Of a stretch of DNA of 64,000 bases, positions 27,145-35,683 are shown one piece after another. Made by a program: the position numbers and the translations under genes. Under the pieces are notes generated by a model that searched no databases, was not told the origin of the DNA, and saw only the letters and a list, made by a program, of their open reading frames with translations. The first letter of the stretch is position 1. Each line of letters begins with the position of its first letter. This stretch comes from DYJB01 sp963777165 (GTDB lineage Bacteria > Chloroflexota > Anaerolineae > Anaerolineales > E44-bin32). The stretch is taken from NCBI GenBank assembly GCA_963777165.1, contig CAVZPO010000029.1, positions 1 to 64,000 of the forward strand. Reading direction: 5' to 3'.

Positions 27145-27929
27145 CGAACCCTCGACTCCTGGGGGGAATGGGACGCCGGGCCAAGTCGCCCGACGCCCTC
27201 ATGATAGCCGCAAAACGGCCAGAATCCTAGCCTTTGATAACAGCGCAGCGCGGCGGCATTCTCCCGGGCGACGTTAAGTACGATCGTCCGCAGGCCGGGG
27301 CGCTGCAGCAGTGCCTGGACGACGGCCGCCGTCGTGCGCGTGGCCAGGCCTCGCCCGCGATGCGCGGGGTGGGTGAACACGTTGCCGACCGCCGCCACGC
27401 CGCGCTGGGCGGAGACGACATGCGTCCCGGCGGCGGACACCAACTCCGTCCCGTGGCGGATGCCGAAGAATGCCTCGTCGGCGAGTTGTGCGGGATCGAA
27501 CGCGTCCGGCCGGTCGGAGCCTGTCCCGAACAGCGCCTCGAGGTCCGGCAGGTCGTTAAGCGTCAGCCGTTGTACACCCTGCACCAGCGACGGATCGAAC
27601 CCCTCCGGCCGCAGAGTCATGCGCCACATGATGGTCTCGTGCGAGTCCAGGATGCGCTCCTCGAGCAGCGCGCGGTGGGTCGGCATCAGCGTGAACAGAT
27701 AGCGGCCGGGCGGGATTTCCTCGAAGAGCAGGCGCACCTCCTCCGGCGCGCCGGCGGCGAAGAGGACGGGCGGATCGAAGCCGGCGTAGGTGAGGACAAC
27801 CGCCTGCTCGCTGGCAAGCCAGGCTGCGTGCGCTGCGTGCGGCGGATCGAGATCGGCCAGCGCGTAGGCCGACCAGATTCGGTCGTGCTCCAGCGCGCGT
27901 TCGGCTCGTTCGCGCACCTCGGGACTCAC
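27141..27929 (-). CDS. GNAT-family N-acetyltransferase
   Basis: A 262-residue protein with a divergent N-terminal half and a C-terminal GNAT domain: VGNVFTHPAHRGRGLATRTT is the acetyl-CoA loop (R-x-x-G-x-G/A type), and IVLNVARENAAALRCYQRLGF is the last motif. Its substrate is unknown. It starts at a GTG overlapping the kinase stop and ends overlapping the ahcY start, so it is locked into the SAM-recycling operon by translational coupling on both sides. Confidence 0.85.
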   Translation of the reverse strand: MSPEVRERAERALEHDRIWSAYALADLDPPHAAHAAWLASEQAVVLTYAGFDPPVLFAAGAPEEVRLLFEEIPPGRYLFTLMPTHRALLEERILDSHETIMWRMTLRPEGFDPSLVQGVQRLTLNDLPDLEALFGTGSDRPDAFDPAQLADEAFFGIRHGTELVSAAGTHVVSAQRGVAAVGNVFTHPAHRGRGLATRTTAAVVQALLQRPGLRTIVLNVARENAAALRCYQRLGFWPFCGYHEGVGRLGPASHSPQESRVR

Positions 27930-28879
27930 ACCAGGCGATCCAGTTCGCCGTGGTCGTCGAAGTGCGTTCGGAACCGGCGGACAAATCCTGGCAGGTCATA
28001 GCTGTGAGTCTGCGTGCCCTTGGCCTCCAGGCAGTACGTCGCCGCCAGCGCGCCCATCTGCGCGCAACGCTCCAGCGTCAGGCTGTGGACGAATCCTTTG
28101 AGGAAGCCGCCCCGGAATGCGTCGCCCACGCCGGTCGGATCCGCCAGGCTGATCGGGGGGACGGAGGGTACATGAACCACGCCGCCTCGCGTGTGGACGT
28201 CCACGCCTCCCTCGCCGAGGGTCACGGCCACAAACGCCGCCCGCTCTACGAGGGTCTGGGGGGTTAGCCCCGTCTTCTCCTCAATCAACGCAAACTCGTA
28301 GTCATTGCCGAAGGCCGCCATACAGCCTCCGAGTCCTTGGGCGAGGGTCGTGGCATCCATGCGGACGATCTGTTGGCTCGGGTCGTAGACATACGGGATG
28401 CCGAGGCTCAGGCATTCCTCGGCATGGCGGAGCATCGCCGTGGGGTCGTTGGCTGAGATCACAACCAGCGACGGGCGCGGTTCGATCTCACCCAGCTTCA
28501 GGTCGCCGGCGCTCGCCATGGCGCCGGTGTAGAAGCTGGCGATCTGCGAGTTGATCGTGTCGGTGGTGACGAAGAAGGAAGCCGTCCACTGCCCCGGAAC
28601 TGTTCGAATCGTCGATGTGTCGACGCCTTTGGAATCCAGCCAGGCGCGGAAGTCCTCGAAATCCTCCCCGACCGTCCCGACGACCTTGGGGTGCTCGCCC
28701 AGGAGCGCCAGCGTGTAAGCGATGTTGGCGGCGATCCCGCCGCGCCGGCGTTCAAGCGAATCCACCAGGAAGGACAGGCTCAGGCGATCCAGGCGATCGG
28801 GGAGGATGTGGTCTTTGAACCTCCCGGGGAAGGTCATCAGGTAGTCGAAGGCGATCGAACCGGAAAGGGCGATGGTCAT
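27926..28879 (-). CDS. PfkB-family kinase, probable adenosine kinase
   Basis: A 317-residue ribokinase-fold kinase. GGIAANIAYTLALLGEHPKV is the substrate-binding entry motif, and DPTGVGDAFRGGFLKGF is the ATP and catalytic-base motif with the Asp of GxGD. Its place between mtnA and ahcY strongly suggests that it phosphorylates the adenosine released by AhcY to AMP, which pulls the reversible hydrolase forward. PfkB enzymes also use ribose or other nucleosides, so this is inference. The ATG overlaps the mtnA stop (ATGA). Confidence 0.82.
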   Translation of the reverse strand: MTIALSGSIAFDYLMTFPGRFKDHILPDRLDRLSLSFLVDSLERRRGGIAANIAYTLALLGEHPKVVGTVGEDFEDFRAWLDSKGVDTSTIRTVPGQWTASFFVTTDTINSQIASFYTGAMASAGDLKLGEIEPRPSLVVISANDPTAMLRHAEECLSLGIPYVYDPSQQIVRMDATTLAQGLGGCMAAFGNDYEFALIEEKTGLTPQTLVERAAFVAVTLGEGGVDVHTRGGVVHVPSVPPISLADPTGVGDAFRGGFLKGFVHSLTLERCAQMGALAATYCLEAKGTQTHSYDLPGFVRRFRTHFDDHGELDRLV

Positions 28880-29934
28880 GCGGACATTCCTTCCTGGGTC
28901 GCCCGGCGCAGCGCCGCATCGAACGGAGGCCGGTGTACGCCGGCTTCGGTCACCAGCGCCGTGATCAGTGCATGAGGCGTGACATCGAAGGCCGGATTGC
29001 GCGCGCGGCTTCCAGGCGGCGCGGCCGGCTGACCGTCCATCGACAGCCCCAGAACCTCATCGGCTGGACGGTCCTCGATCGGGACCGAGTCCCCGTCGGG
29101 GCACTCGAGATCGACCGTCGAGGTCGGGAAGACAGCATAGAACGGCACCCGGCTGGCCGAGGCGGCCAGGGCCAGCATGTACGTCCCGACCTTGTTGACC
29201 ACGTCGCCGTTTGCGGCGACGCGATCGGCGCCCACCAGTACGGCCTGCACTTCCCCACGGCGCAGGAAGGTTCCCGCTGCGCCGTCGGTGATGATCTCGA
29301 ACGAGACCCCGAGCTGCTGGAGTTCCCAGGCCGTCAGCCGGGAGCCTTGCAGCCGCGGCCGCGTCTCATCGACCAGGACGTGCAGGCGCTTGCCCTGTTC
29401 GTGCGCGGCGCGCACGATCCCCAGGGCCGTGCCGTAGTCCACCGCCGCCAATCCGCCAGTGTGGCAGTGGTGGATCAACGTGTCCCCGTCGTTCAGCAGC
29501 GCAGCCCCGTGCTGCCCGATGCGTCGGTTTCTGGCGACCTCGTCATCGGCGAGTCGCTGCGCCTGGTCCAGGAAGGCCGCCTGCGCCGCGTCGACCGACG
29601 ACAGCTCGGCCGCCCGGACTCGACGCATCAGCTGATCCAGCGCCCAGGCCAGATTGATGGCAGTGGGGCGGGAAGCCTGCAGCCGGCGCGCGCCGCGGGC
29701 GATGTCCTCCCAGAAGGCGGTGAGATCGGAGGCGTCCGAGGCGTGTGCCGCCAGAGCCAGCCCGAACCCTGCCGTCGCGCCGATCGTTGGCGCGCCCCGC
29801 ACCGCCATCCCGGTGATGGCGTCGGCGACGTCGTTGACGGTCAACAGGTCGAGGCATTCGACCCGGGCCGGGAGTCGCCGCTGGTCGATGACGCGCACGG
29901 CAGGTCCGATCGGGTTCCATTCGACTGCGCGCAT
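28876..29934 (-). CDS. mtnA: Methylthioribose-1-phosphate isomerase
   Basis: Converts 5-methylthioribose-1-phosphate to 5-methylthioribulose-1-phosphate in recovery of methylthioadenosine. The 352-residue protein has VRGAPTIGATAGFGLALAA, ASRPTAINLAWALDQL, the catalytic Cys region IHHCHTGGLAAVDYGTALG, LHVLVDETRPRLQGSRLTAWEL with the catalytic Asp nearby, and VLVGADRVAANGDVVNKVGT. The ATG at 29934 has purine-rich AGGAACGAG upstream; the open frame before it is not homologous. It is first of four coupled genes. No mtnP/mtnN or lower methionine-salvage genes lie in the window. Confidence 0.93.
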   Translation of the reverse strand: MRAVEWNPIGPAVRVIDQRRLPARVECLDLLTVNDVADAITGMAVRGAPTIGATAGFGLALAAHASDASDLTAFWEDIARGARRLQASRPTAINLAWALDQLMRRVRAAELSSVDAAQAAFLDQAQRLADDEVARNRRIGQHGAALLNDGDTLIHHCHTGGLAAVDYGTALGIVRAAHEQGKRLHVLVDETRPRLQGSRLTAWELQQLGVSFEIITDGAAGTFLRRGEVQAVLVGADRVAANGDVVNKVGTYMLALAASASRVPFYAVFPTSTVDLECPDGDSVPIEDRPADEVLGLSMDGQPAAPPGSRARNPAFDVTPHALITALVTEAGVHRPPFDAALRRATQEGMSA

Positions 29935-30043
29935 GGGATCTCGTTCCTGAGGCCTGTCCGGAGTCGATCCTCGAGGGGCGGGGCGCCGCCCGGGGCACGA
30001 AAGCGCGCTCTCGAGCGGAGAGCGCGGGGTCTGGGCACGTTCG

Positions 30044-30072
30044 AGTCTAGCACACAGGCAGTGAGGCGACAA
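30044..30072 (-). promoter_or_regulatory. Promoter of the mtnA operon
   Basis: On the minus strand TTGTCG (30072-30067) and TAGACT (30049-30044) are 17 bp apart, and the -10 is extended (TGC before it). The leader is about 100 bases and contains CGCGCTCT/AGAGCGCG arms (about 30004-30027) that can form a hairpin. No known SAM or SAH riboswitch consensus was recognised. Confidence 0.65.
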
Positions 30073-30131
30073 GGCGGCATCACGGCAGAGACGAGCGATG
30101 CCCAATGTCCCCCTGGCTTCGGAAGTCGTCG

Positions 30132-30160
30132 TTGACACCCTCCGGCAACCCCCGTATGAT
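30132..30160 (+). promoter_or_regulatory. Leaderless promoter of the lytic transglycosylase gene
   Basis: TTGACA (30132-30137) and TATGAT (30155-30160) have an ideal 17-bp spacer. The ATG begins seven bases after the -10 box, so transcription should start at the initiation codon. Confidence 0.75.
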
Positions 30161-30167
30161 GCCGGCC

Positions 30168-32576
30168 ATGCCGACGTTCAGAGCCCTGGTCGCCTTCCTG
30201 CTTGTGGCGCAGCTCCTCGCCGCGTGCACGGCGCCGTCATCGTCGCCGGAGACCGTGGCTGTCGTCACGCCGACGCCTGTCCCGAGCGACACACCGATCC
30301 CATCGCCTGAGCCAACGGCCACTCCTTCCCCGGCCGAATTCCTTGGAGAGGCGGACGCCGCATTGCGAAACGGGGACTGGGACACTGCCCTTGGGCTGTA
30401 TCAACAGGCGCAGCTCGTGGCGGGCGACCCAGCAGCGCAGGCCGAGGCGCAGCTTGGCGTCGGCCGGACGTACCTCAGTTGGGGGCGCACGGCTGAGGCG
30501 GCACAGGCACTCGATCAGTTCCTGTCGGCTTATCCCGGCGACGCACGCGCCGCCGAGGCGAGCTTTCTGCGTGCGGTGGCGCGTGAGCAGCTCGGTCAGC
30601 CCGGTGAGGCGCTGCAGGATTACCAGCAGTACCTGGCTCAGCGACCCGGCGTGATCGACGGCTTCGTCCACGAGAAGATCGGCGATTTATGGCGCGGCCT
30701 GGGCGCACCGCTCGACGGCGTCGCCGCCTATCGCAGCGCCCTTGCGGCGCCGCGTCTCGGCAGCGACGCCACGCTTCGGGTCAAGATCGGCCGGGCGCTG
30801 GTGGAGGCCAATGACGCCGACGGTGCGCTGGCCGAGTACGCCGCGCTGGCGCAAACGACGTCGGAGCCGTCTCTCCTGGCAACCCTCAACTACCTCTCCG
30901 GCCTGGCGCTGGAGCTGAAGGGAGAGACCGCTTCGGCACAGGCGCGCTACCTCGATTCGGTGGAGCGCTTCCCGGACGCCTATGACACGTACAGCGGGCT
31001 GGTGCGGCTGGTCGACGCCGGGGTCCCGGTCGATGACTACCTGCGCGGCTATATCGATTTCCAGGCCGGCGCGTATGAGCCTGCAAGGCAGGCATTCGAC
31101 CGAGCCATCGGCCGCGCGCCCACCGGGCCCGCCTACTACTACCGCGCCCTCAGCCTGCTCGAGATTGGAGACGTGTACGGCGCCATCGAGGACCTGCGCG
31201 CCGTCGTGCTGCAGTATCCGGACGAGCCGCTGCGCGCCAGTGCCTGGCGGACGCTGGCCCGCATCCGCTGGACCGAGCTCGACTTGCCGGTCGACGCGGT
31301 GCAGACGTACCTGGATTTCGTCGGCAACATGCCGGGCGATGCGGCGGCGGCGGAGGCTCTCTTCGACGCCGGACGTATTGCGGAGCGCTCGGGTGATCTC
31401 GGCTGGGCAGTGGAGATCTGGCTGCGGCTGCCGGCCGAGTATCCGGCCAGTGCCGAGGCATACTCCGGTTCCTTCCAGGCCGGCATCGCCCTTACCCGGC
31501 TGCAGACACACACTTCGGCGGAGTCGGCGTTTCTGACGGCCGAGACGAAGGCCACGGATCCGGAAGACCGGGCGGCGGCGCTCGTGTGGGTAGGCAAGGC
31601 TCGCAAGGCGCAAGGCAACGATGGCGGGGCGGCCGAAGCCTGGCAGGCAGCCGCCGCGGCGGATCCCACCGGCTACTATTCCCTTCGGGCCGCCGACCTG
31701 CTCGCCGGGCGCACGCCGTTCCAATCGCCGGGGCTCCCCAACTTCGTCACCGACGCGATGGCGGAACGCACCGAGGCGGAGACATGGCTCCGGTCGACGT
31801 TTGCCCTTGCCGGCCCGGAGCCCTTGTCCGGACTGAGCCCGGCCCTGGCCGCGGATCCACGACTGACGCGCGCCGAAGAATACCTGAGGCTGGGGTTGGT
31901 GGTCGAGGCGAAGGCCGAGCTCGAGTCCCTTCGGCTGTCAGTGGAGCCGGACGCCGAGGCTACCTACCGCCTGATGCACAAGCTCCTCGAGCTGCGCATG
32001 TACCCGCAGGCGATCTTTGCTGCGCGACAGGTCCTACGGCTGGCGGGGATGGATGACGGCGCAACCGCATCGGCTCCCGAATACTTCAACCGCATTCGCT
32101 TCGCGCCGTACTTTGGCGAGTTGATCCTGCCGGCGGCAGCCGACGCCGGGCTCGATCCCTTGTATGTGTTGAGCGTCGTCCGTCAGGAGAGCCTGTTCGA
32201 AGGCTATGCCACGTCATACGCCGAGGCGCGGGGCCTGATGCAGGTGATCCCTTCCACCGGCGAGCAGCTGGCGCAGCAGTTGGGCTGGCCGCCGGGGTAT
32301 ACGGATCGCGACCTGTACCGTCCCATCGTCAGCGTACGCTTCGGCACGGCCTATCTGGCCGAGCAGCGCGATCGATTCGACGGCGATCTGGTGGCTGCCC
32401 TGGCAGCCTACAACGCCGGCCCGGGCAACGCGCTGATCTGGAAGGAACTGGCCCCGAGTGACCCGGATCTCTTCCTCGAAGTCATCCGCCTCGACCAGCC
32501 TCACCTGTACATCACCACGATCTACGAGGTCTTCTGCCGCTACCGCGACCTGTATACCGAGCCGGCGAGCCCCTGA
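30168..32576 (+). CDS. Lytic murein transglycosylase lipoprotein with TPR region
   Basis: An 802-residue exported protein. MPTFRALVAFLLVAQLLAAC is a lipoprotein signal, then a Thr/Pro-rich linker. Residues about 60-590 are helical repeats of the TPR type (ALRNGDWDTALGLYQQAQLV, AEEYLRLGLVVEAKAELESL and others). The C-terminal SLT domain has PLYVLSVVRQESLFEGYATS with the catalytic Glu, ARGLMQVIPSTGEQLAQQLG, and LAAYNAGPGNALIWKE, as in Slt70 relatives that cleave peptidoglycan strands to 1,6-anhydromuropeptides. It acts in the cell envelope. It converges with the NERD gene 39 bp away. Confidence 0.9.
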   Translation: MPTFRALVAFLLVAQLLAACTAPSSSPETVAVVTPTPVPSDTPIPSPEPTATPSPAEFLGEADAALRNGDWDTALGLYQQAQLVAGDPAAQAEAQLGVGRTYLSWGRTAEAAQALDQFLSAYPGDARAAEASFLRAVAREQLGQPGEALQDYQQYLAQRPGVIDGFVHEKIGDLWRGLGAPLDGVAAYRSALAAPRLGSDATLRVKIGRALVEANDADGALAEYAALAQTTSEPSLLATLNYLSGLALELKGETASAQARYLDSVERFPDAYDTYSGLVRLVDAGVPVDDYLRGYIDFQAGAYEPARQAFDRAIGRAPTGPAYYYRALSLLEIGDVYGAIEDLRAVVLQYPDEPLRASAWRTLARIRWTELDLPVDAVQTYLDFVGNMPGDAAAAEALFDAGRIAERSGDLGWAVEIWLRLPAEYPASAEAYSGSFQAGIALTRLQTHTSAESAFLTAETKATDPEDRAAALVWVGKARKAQGNDGGAAEAWQAAAAADPTGYYSLRAADLLAGRTPFQSPGLPNFVTDAMAERTEAETWLRSTFALAGPEPLSGLSPALAADPRLTRAEEYLRLGLVVEAKAELESLRLSVEPDAEATYRLMHKLLELRMYPQAIFAARQVLRLAGMDDGATASAPEYFNRIRFAPYFGELILPAAADAGLDPLYVLSVVRQESLFEGYATSYAEARGLMQVIPSTGEQLAQQLGWPPGYTDRDLYRPIVSVRFGTAYLAEQRDRFDGDLVAALAAYNAGPGNALIWKELAPSDPDLFLEVIRLDQPHLYITTIYEVFCRYRDLYTEPASP

Positions 32577-32615
32577 CCCGTGCCGAAGGCACCAGTCTGA
32601 TCGTGGGTTCGCAGC

Positions 32616-33326
32616 CTAATCGGGGAGGCGTGCCACTCCGCCTATCTCGTCGAGCGCGTCTCGAAGTTGGTCGAAGCGCGCCGGGGGCATCTTCGGCAGG
32701 TGGGCCGGGAGCCTCTTGCGGAGCTGTGCCGGCTGGCACACGGGGATCGGCGGCGACTCGACGATCACCTCCGCGTTGGGGTGGACAAACAGGACGATGG
32801 CGTTGACCGGGACGGGCGGACCGCCCGCCAGGAGCCGTGCATCGAGCAACTGGCTGAGCCGCCGTGCGTCGGCCTGAGCCCGGGCGATCGGATCGCCAAA
32901 CGTCTCCTCGACGAAGAAGCGCAGCGCGCGGCCGAGCGGCATGTGCTGTTTCCAGCGCCCGTCACGATACACGAACCTGCCCTCCAGGTTCACGGTCTCG
33001 ATCACCACGATCCCGCTCGTCGTCAGCAGCACGTGGTCGATGGGGAGCAGGTAGTGGTAGATCCGGGAGGGATCGCCGAGTCCTTTCAGCCCGAGCGCCA
33101 GCGTGTCCTCGGGTCGCGGCTTCTTCACCCAGCGGTTGGCAAAGTAGATCCCCACGGTGGAGACGGCAAAGCCCACCACGAGCAGGATGGCGGTGAGCGT
33201 CGCCCACTGCGGCCGGCTCATCGTGAGCACGACGGCACCCAGGATGACCAGCAAGCCCCCCAGGCTGGCGGCATGCGACGCCGATGCGCGACGGCGAAGG
33301 CGTTCCCGATCGATCAGGATCTTCAT
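32616..33326 (-). CDS. NERD-domain membrane protein
   Basis: A 236-residue protein. Two membrane spans follow a short basic N-terminus (GGLLVILGAVVLTM, ATLTAILLVVGFAVSTVGIYF). The cytoplasmic part has LKGLGDPSRIYHYLLPIDHV, LLTTSGIVVIETVNLEGRFV and ADARRLSQLLDARL, the layout of the NERD (nuclease-related) domain. The usual E-x-K is E-T-V here, so nuclease activity is doubtful. Its ATG overlaps the stop of the FGGY-kinase remnant upstream. Confidence 0.7.
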   Translation of the reverse strand: MKILIDRERLRRRASASHAASLGGLLVILGAVVLTMSRPQWATLTAILLVVGFAVSTVGIYFANRWVKKPRPEDTLALGLKGLGDPSRIYHYLLPIDHVLLTTSGIVVIETVNLEGRFVYRDGRWKQHMPLGRALRFFVEETFGDPIARAQADARRLSQLLDARLLAGGPPVPVNAIVLFVHPNAEVIVESPPIPVCQPAQLRKRLPAHLPKMPPARFDQLRDALDEIGGVARLPD

Positions 33327-33746
33327 GGCGTGGTGTGTATCCTCCGGAAAACCGGGGCCAGTGCGTCGTACACCCGGCGATACTCCTCGCACATCCGCCC
33401 GTAGCGGCGTTCGAGCGAACGGCGGGGCTCCACAACGTCATCGATGCGGATCTGATCGTCGACGGCGTCCACGCCAGGGTACACCGCCATCCCGACGGCC
33501 ACCGTGAGTGCCGCACCCATGGTGCCCGCCTCGAGCAGGTGTTCCACCACCTGCAGCGGCGGTCCCATTACATTACATCGCTCAAACTTCGCGTCCAGAC
33601 CGGGCTGCTGCACTCGCCGCCGATGGAGTTCAGGGCGCCGATCTCGGCGCCCAGCGCCTCGAGCGCCTCGCAGATCCAGCGCACAGGACCGCCTTGTCCC
33701 CTCCGGTTCCGGTATCGTGCGCCAGCAAATACCGCTGGTCCATCAT
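33323..33746 (-). pseudogene. FGGY carbohydrate kinase remnant with large internal deletion
   Basis: The first about 22 codons read MMDQRYLLAHDTGTGGDKAV, the phosphate-binding N-terminus of FGGY sugar kinases (such as xylulokinase). Immediately after, another frame carries the C-terminus of the same family: LEALGAEIGALNSIGGECSS, VWTRSLSDVM, LEAGTMGAALTVAVGMAVYP. Some 350 codons in between are missing. A second lesion is a tandem repeat of TAATG near 33565-33575, which shifts the frame. The original stop is kept and overlaps the NERD start. It is clearly not functional. Confidence 0.85.
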
Positions 33747-33776
33747 GCGGCATGCAGGCCCTCCCGGGTCGGGCGT

Positions 33777-34556
33777 TCAACGCATCAGTTCTTCGACGTC
33801 CTTGTACCACTTGACCCGCTCGCCGACGGCGGCGCGCACTTTCCAGCGGCGAGACTTCGGCGCGGCATCGATCCGGGCGCGCAGATCCAGGATGCGCTGG
33901 CTGACGACGCGTTTGTCCTCGGTACTCAACTGCGGGTACCGCCCGAGTGCCTCGAGCACAGTGTCCAGGTTGGCGGTGAGCGTGCGCCACCAGCCCCAGT
34001 CCGAGGCGGCGAAGCGGCAGACGATCCGAGCGTTGATCGTCTGGTTATCGCCTTCGTCGACGGGATGTTCGCGCAAGAGCATGATCGTGTCGATCAGGTC
34101 CTTCTCGTTGATGCGGACGATCTGCATCTTCTCGAGCAGCAGTTCGGCCAGGGGGATCGTCGGCCAGTCCGCCTCCAGCCGGCCCGTGAAGGGCAGGGGG
34201 TGGCAGAAATCCAGTTTGTCCAGGAAGACGTCGATGTGGCGCCCGTAGTGCGGGTCGTGGAAAATCAGCCGCCCCTCCCCAAACAGGCGGGTGACCATCT
34301 TGTCCTCGTCGTAGCCGGCGTCGGTCAGAAAGCGGATGATGGCCTGGAAATCGCGGCTGTAGCCGACGAAATCGATATCGGTGAAGACGCGCCCGAGCGC
34401 ATCCTGCAGCCGGCCGTGCTCGGGACAGTGGGTGCGAAAGGCCAGGGCTCCTATCAGGCGCAGGGATAGGGCGCGATTCTCGGGTCGCTCCAGCGCCTCC
34501 AGCAGGCGCGAGCATTCGGCGAGGAAGTCTTCCAGGATCGGACCGTAGGCTCTCAT
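33777..34556 (-). CDS. Nucleotidyltransferase-fold protein
   Basis: A 259-residue protein. GALAFRTHCPEHGRLQDALG, then TDIDFVGYSRDFQ (the D-x-D metal pair), then RHIDVFLDKLDFCHP (third Asp) follow the order of the nucleotidyltransferase (pol-beta-like) fold found in aminoglycoside nucleotidyltransferases and AbiEii-type toxins. The second half is helical with WGWWRTLTANLD. No partner antitoxin is beside it, so no toxin role is claimed. It precedes the FGGY remnant by 30 bp and follows the phosphoesterase by 27 bp, so they may share a transcript. Confidence 0.65.
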   Translation of the reverse strand: MRAYGPILEDFLAECSRLLEALERPENRALSLRLIGALAFRTHCPEHGRLQDALGRVFTDIDFVGYSRDFQAIIRFLTDAGYDEDKMVTRLFGEGRLIFHDPHYGRHIDVFLDKLDFCHPLPFTGRLEADWPTIPLAELLLEKMQIVRINEKDLIDTIMLLREHPVDEGDNQTINARIVCRFAASDWGWWRTLTANLDTVLEALGRYPQLSTEDKRVVSQRILDLRARIDAAPKSRRWKVRAAVGERVKWYKDVEELMR

Positions 34557-34583
34557 CGGATCCCTCCGCCGCGGCCGCCAACC

Positions 34584-35537
34584 TCAGGCCGAGATCAACA
34601 GATGCCCTTTGACCTTGTCGCGTTCCAGGTTCAGGATGGCGGCCTTCATGATGCCCTCGGCATACTCACTACCTGGGTTCATGCACAGCGTCCGGCCGAT
34701 GCGCGTGTGGCCGGGGGCTTCGTGAATGTGGCCGTGCAGCGTCACCAGGGGCTGCACGCGCTCGATCAGCCGGCGGACGGCCGGGCTGCCGACCGGTTTC
34801 ATCAGGATCTGCCCGCCGCGGGCGATGATCTTCAGGTTGGCATCCAGCTCGGGGCACACATCGATCCCGGAATCATAAGGCGGCACGTGCAGCGCCATCA
34901 GCGCCGTGGACGGGCGTTCCAGGAGTGCGGCGACTTGCGTCAGGCGCGCCTCGAGCTGCTCCTCTTCCAGGTCGCGGGCGCAGTGCCACGGCGTCATGTT
35001 GGCGTTCGACACCCCGATCAACTCATGATCGTCGTCGATCCACAGCCGCTTGCCGTCGGGATTGGCCACGGAAGGGAACTCGTCGATGACGCGGTCGATG
35101 GAGTACAGATCATCGTTGCCCGGCATGAAGTACATCCGGATGCCCTGCGGCGTGAGCTTCTCGTCGGCCAGCGTCAACCACTGGCGGATTCGATCGCACA
35201 TGGCGCGCTCGAAGACGGCGCTCATCTGATCCGCGTCGCCCTCCAGCGCATTGGCTTCGTCCTGCTCGAGCACCAGCGGGTAGAAGCCGACGTTGCTGAT
35301 CGTCTGCTTGAGCTTCTCGAGCTCGGCCGTCGTCGCCGGCTGCTCGCGCCGGTTGAACAGATAACCCTCATACCGACCGCCGCCCTTGTGGACCACGGGG
35401 ACCATCGCCTTGCCGGTCACATCCCCGCCCACGATCAGCACCTGCGCCTTGTACTGCAGCGCGGCAGCCAGGAATTTGCGGAAGAAGGCCTCCGAACCAT
35501 GGAAATCGGTGGCAAACAGAACGCGCGTCATACCCAT
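34584..35537 (-). CDS. Metallophosphoesterase
   Basis: A 317-residue calcineurin-like phosphoesterase. The metal-binding blocks appear in order: LFATDFHG (D-x-H), IVGGDV, FMPGNDD (where most members have GNHD), and LHGHIHEAPGHTRIG (G-H-x-H), then LCMNPGS. The substrate is not evident. The ATG at 35537 is preceded by GGGGAG; a second ATG two codons later is less well placed. A stem-loop at 35629-35663 separates it from the permease upstream. Confidence 0.88.
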   Translation of the reverse strand: MGMTRVLFATDFHGSEAFFRKFLAAALQYKAQVLIVGGDVTGKAMVPVVHKGGGRYEGYLFNRREQPATTAELEKLKQTISNVGFYPLVLEQDEANALEGDADQMSAVFERAMCDRIRQWLTLADEKLTPQGIRMYFMPGNDDLYSIDRVIDEFPSVANPDGKRLWIDDDHELIGVSNANMTPWHCARDLEEEQLEARLTQVAALLERPSTALMALHVPPYDSGIDVCPELDANLKIIARGGQILMKPVGSPAVRRLIERVQPLVTLHGHIHEAPGHTRIGRTLCMNPGSEYAEGIMKAAILNLERDKVKGHLLISA

Positions 35538-35628
35538 GCAGGCTCCCCTCGCAGCGTGCCCGGCGGGGAACCCCGCCGAAGATCGTTCTGCGGGGCGTGG
35601 GTCGGGCCCTTTCTGGCACAACTCGGAC

Positions 35629-35663
35629 GACGGCCGGAGAAGGCTTGCCCTTCTCCGGCCGTC
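35629..35663. terminator. Perfect stem-loop between permease and phosphoesterase
   Basis: GACGGCCGGAGAAGG and CCTTCTCCGGCCGTC pair over 15 bp around a 5-base loop, 21 bases after the permease stop. There is no T-run, so it is either a weak terminator or an mRNA-stabilising hairpin. Confidence 0.6.
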
Positions 35664-35683
35664 AGGAGACTCCCATTCGCCGG

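Noticed and set aside
29935..30043. SAM or SAH riboswitch before mtnA
   Set aside because: Only a simple hairpin is visible; none of the known conserved cores could be recognised.
33777..34556. AbiEii-type toxin
   Set aside because: The nucleotidyltransferase motifs fit, but no antitoxin partner is adjacent and the neighbours are unrelated.
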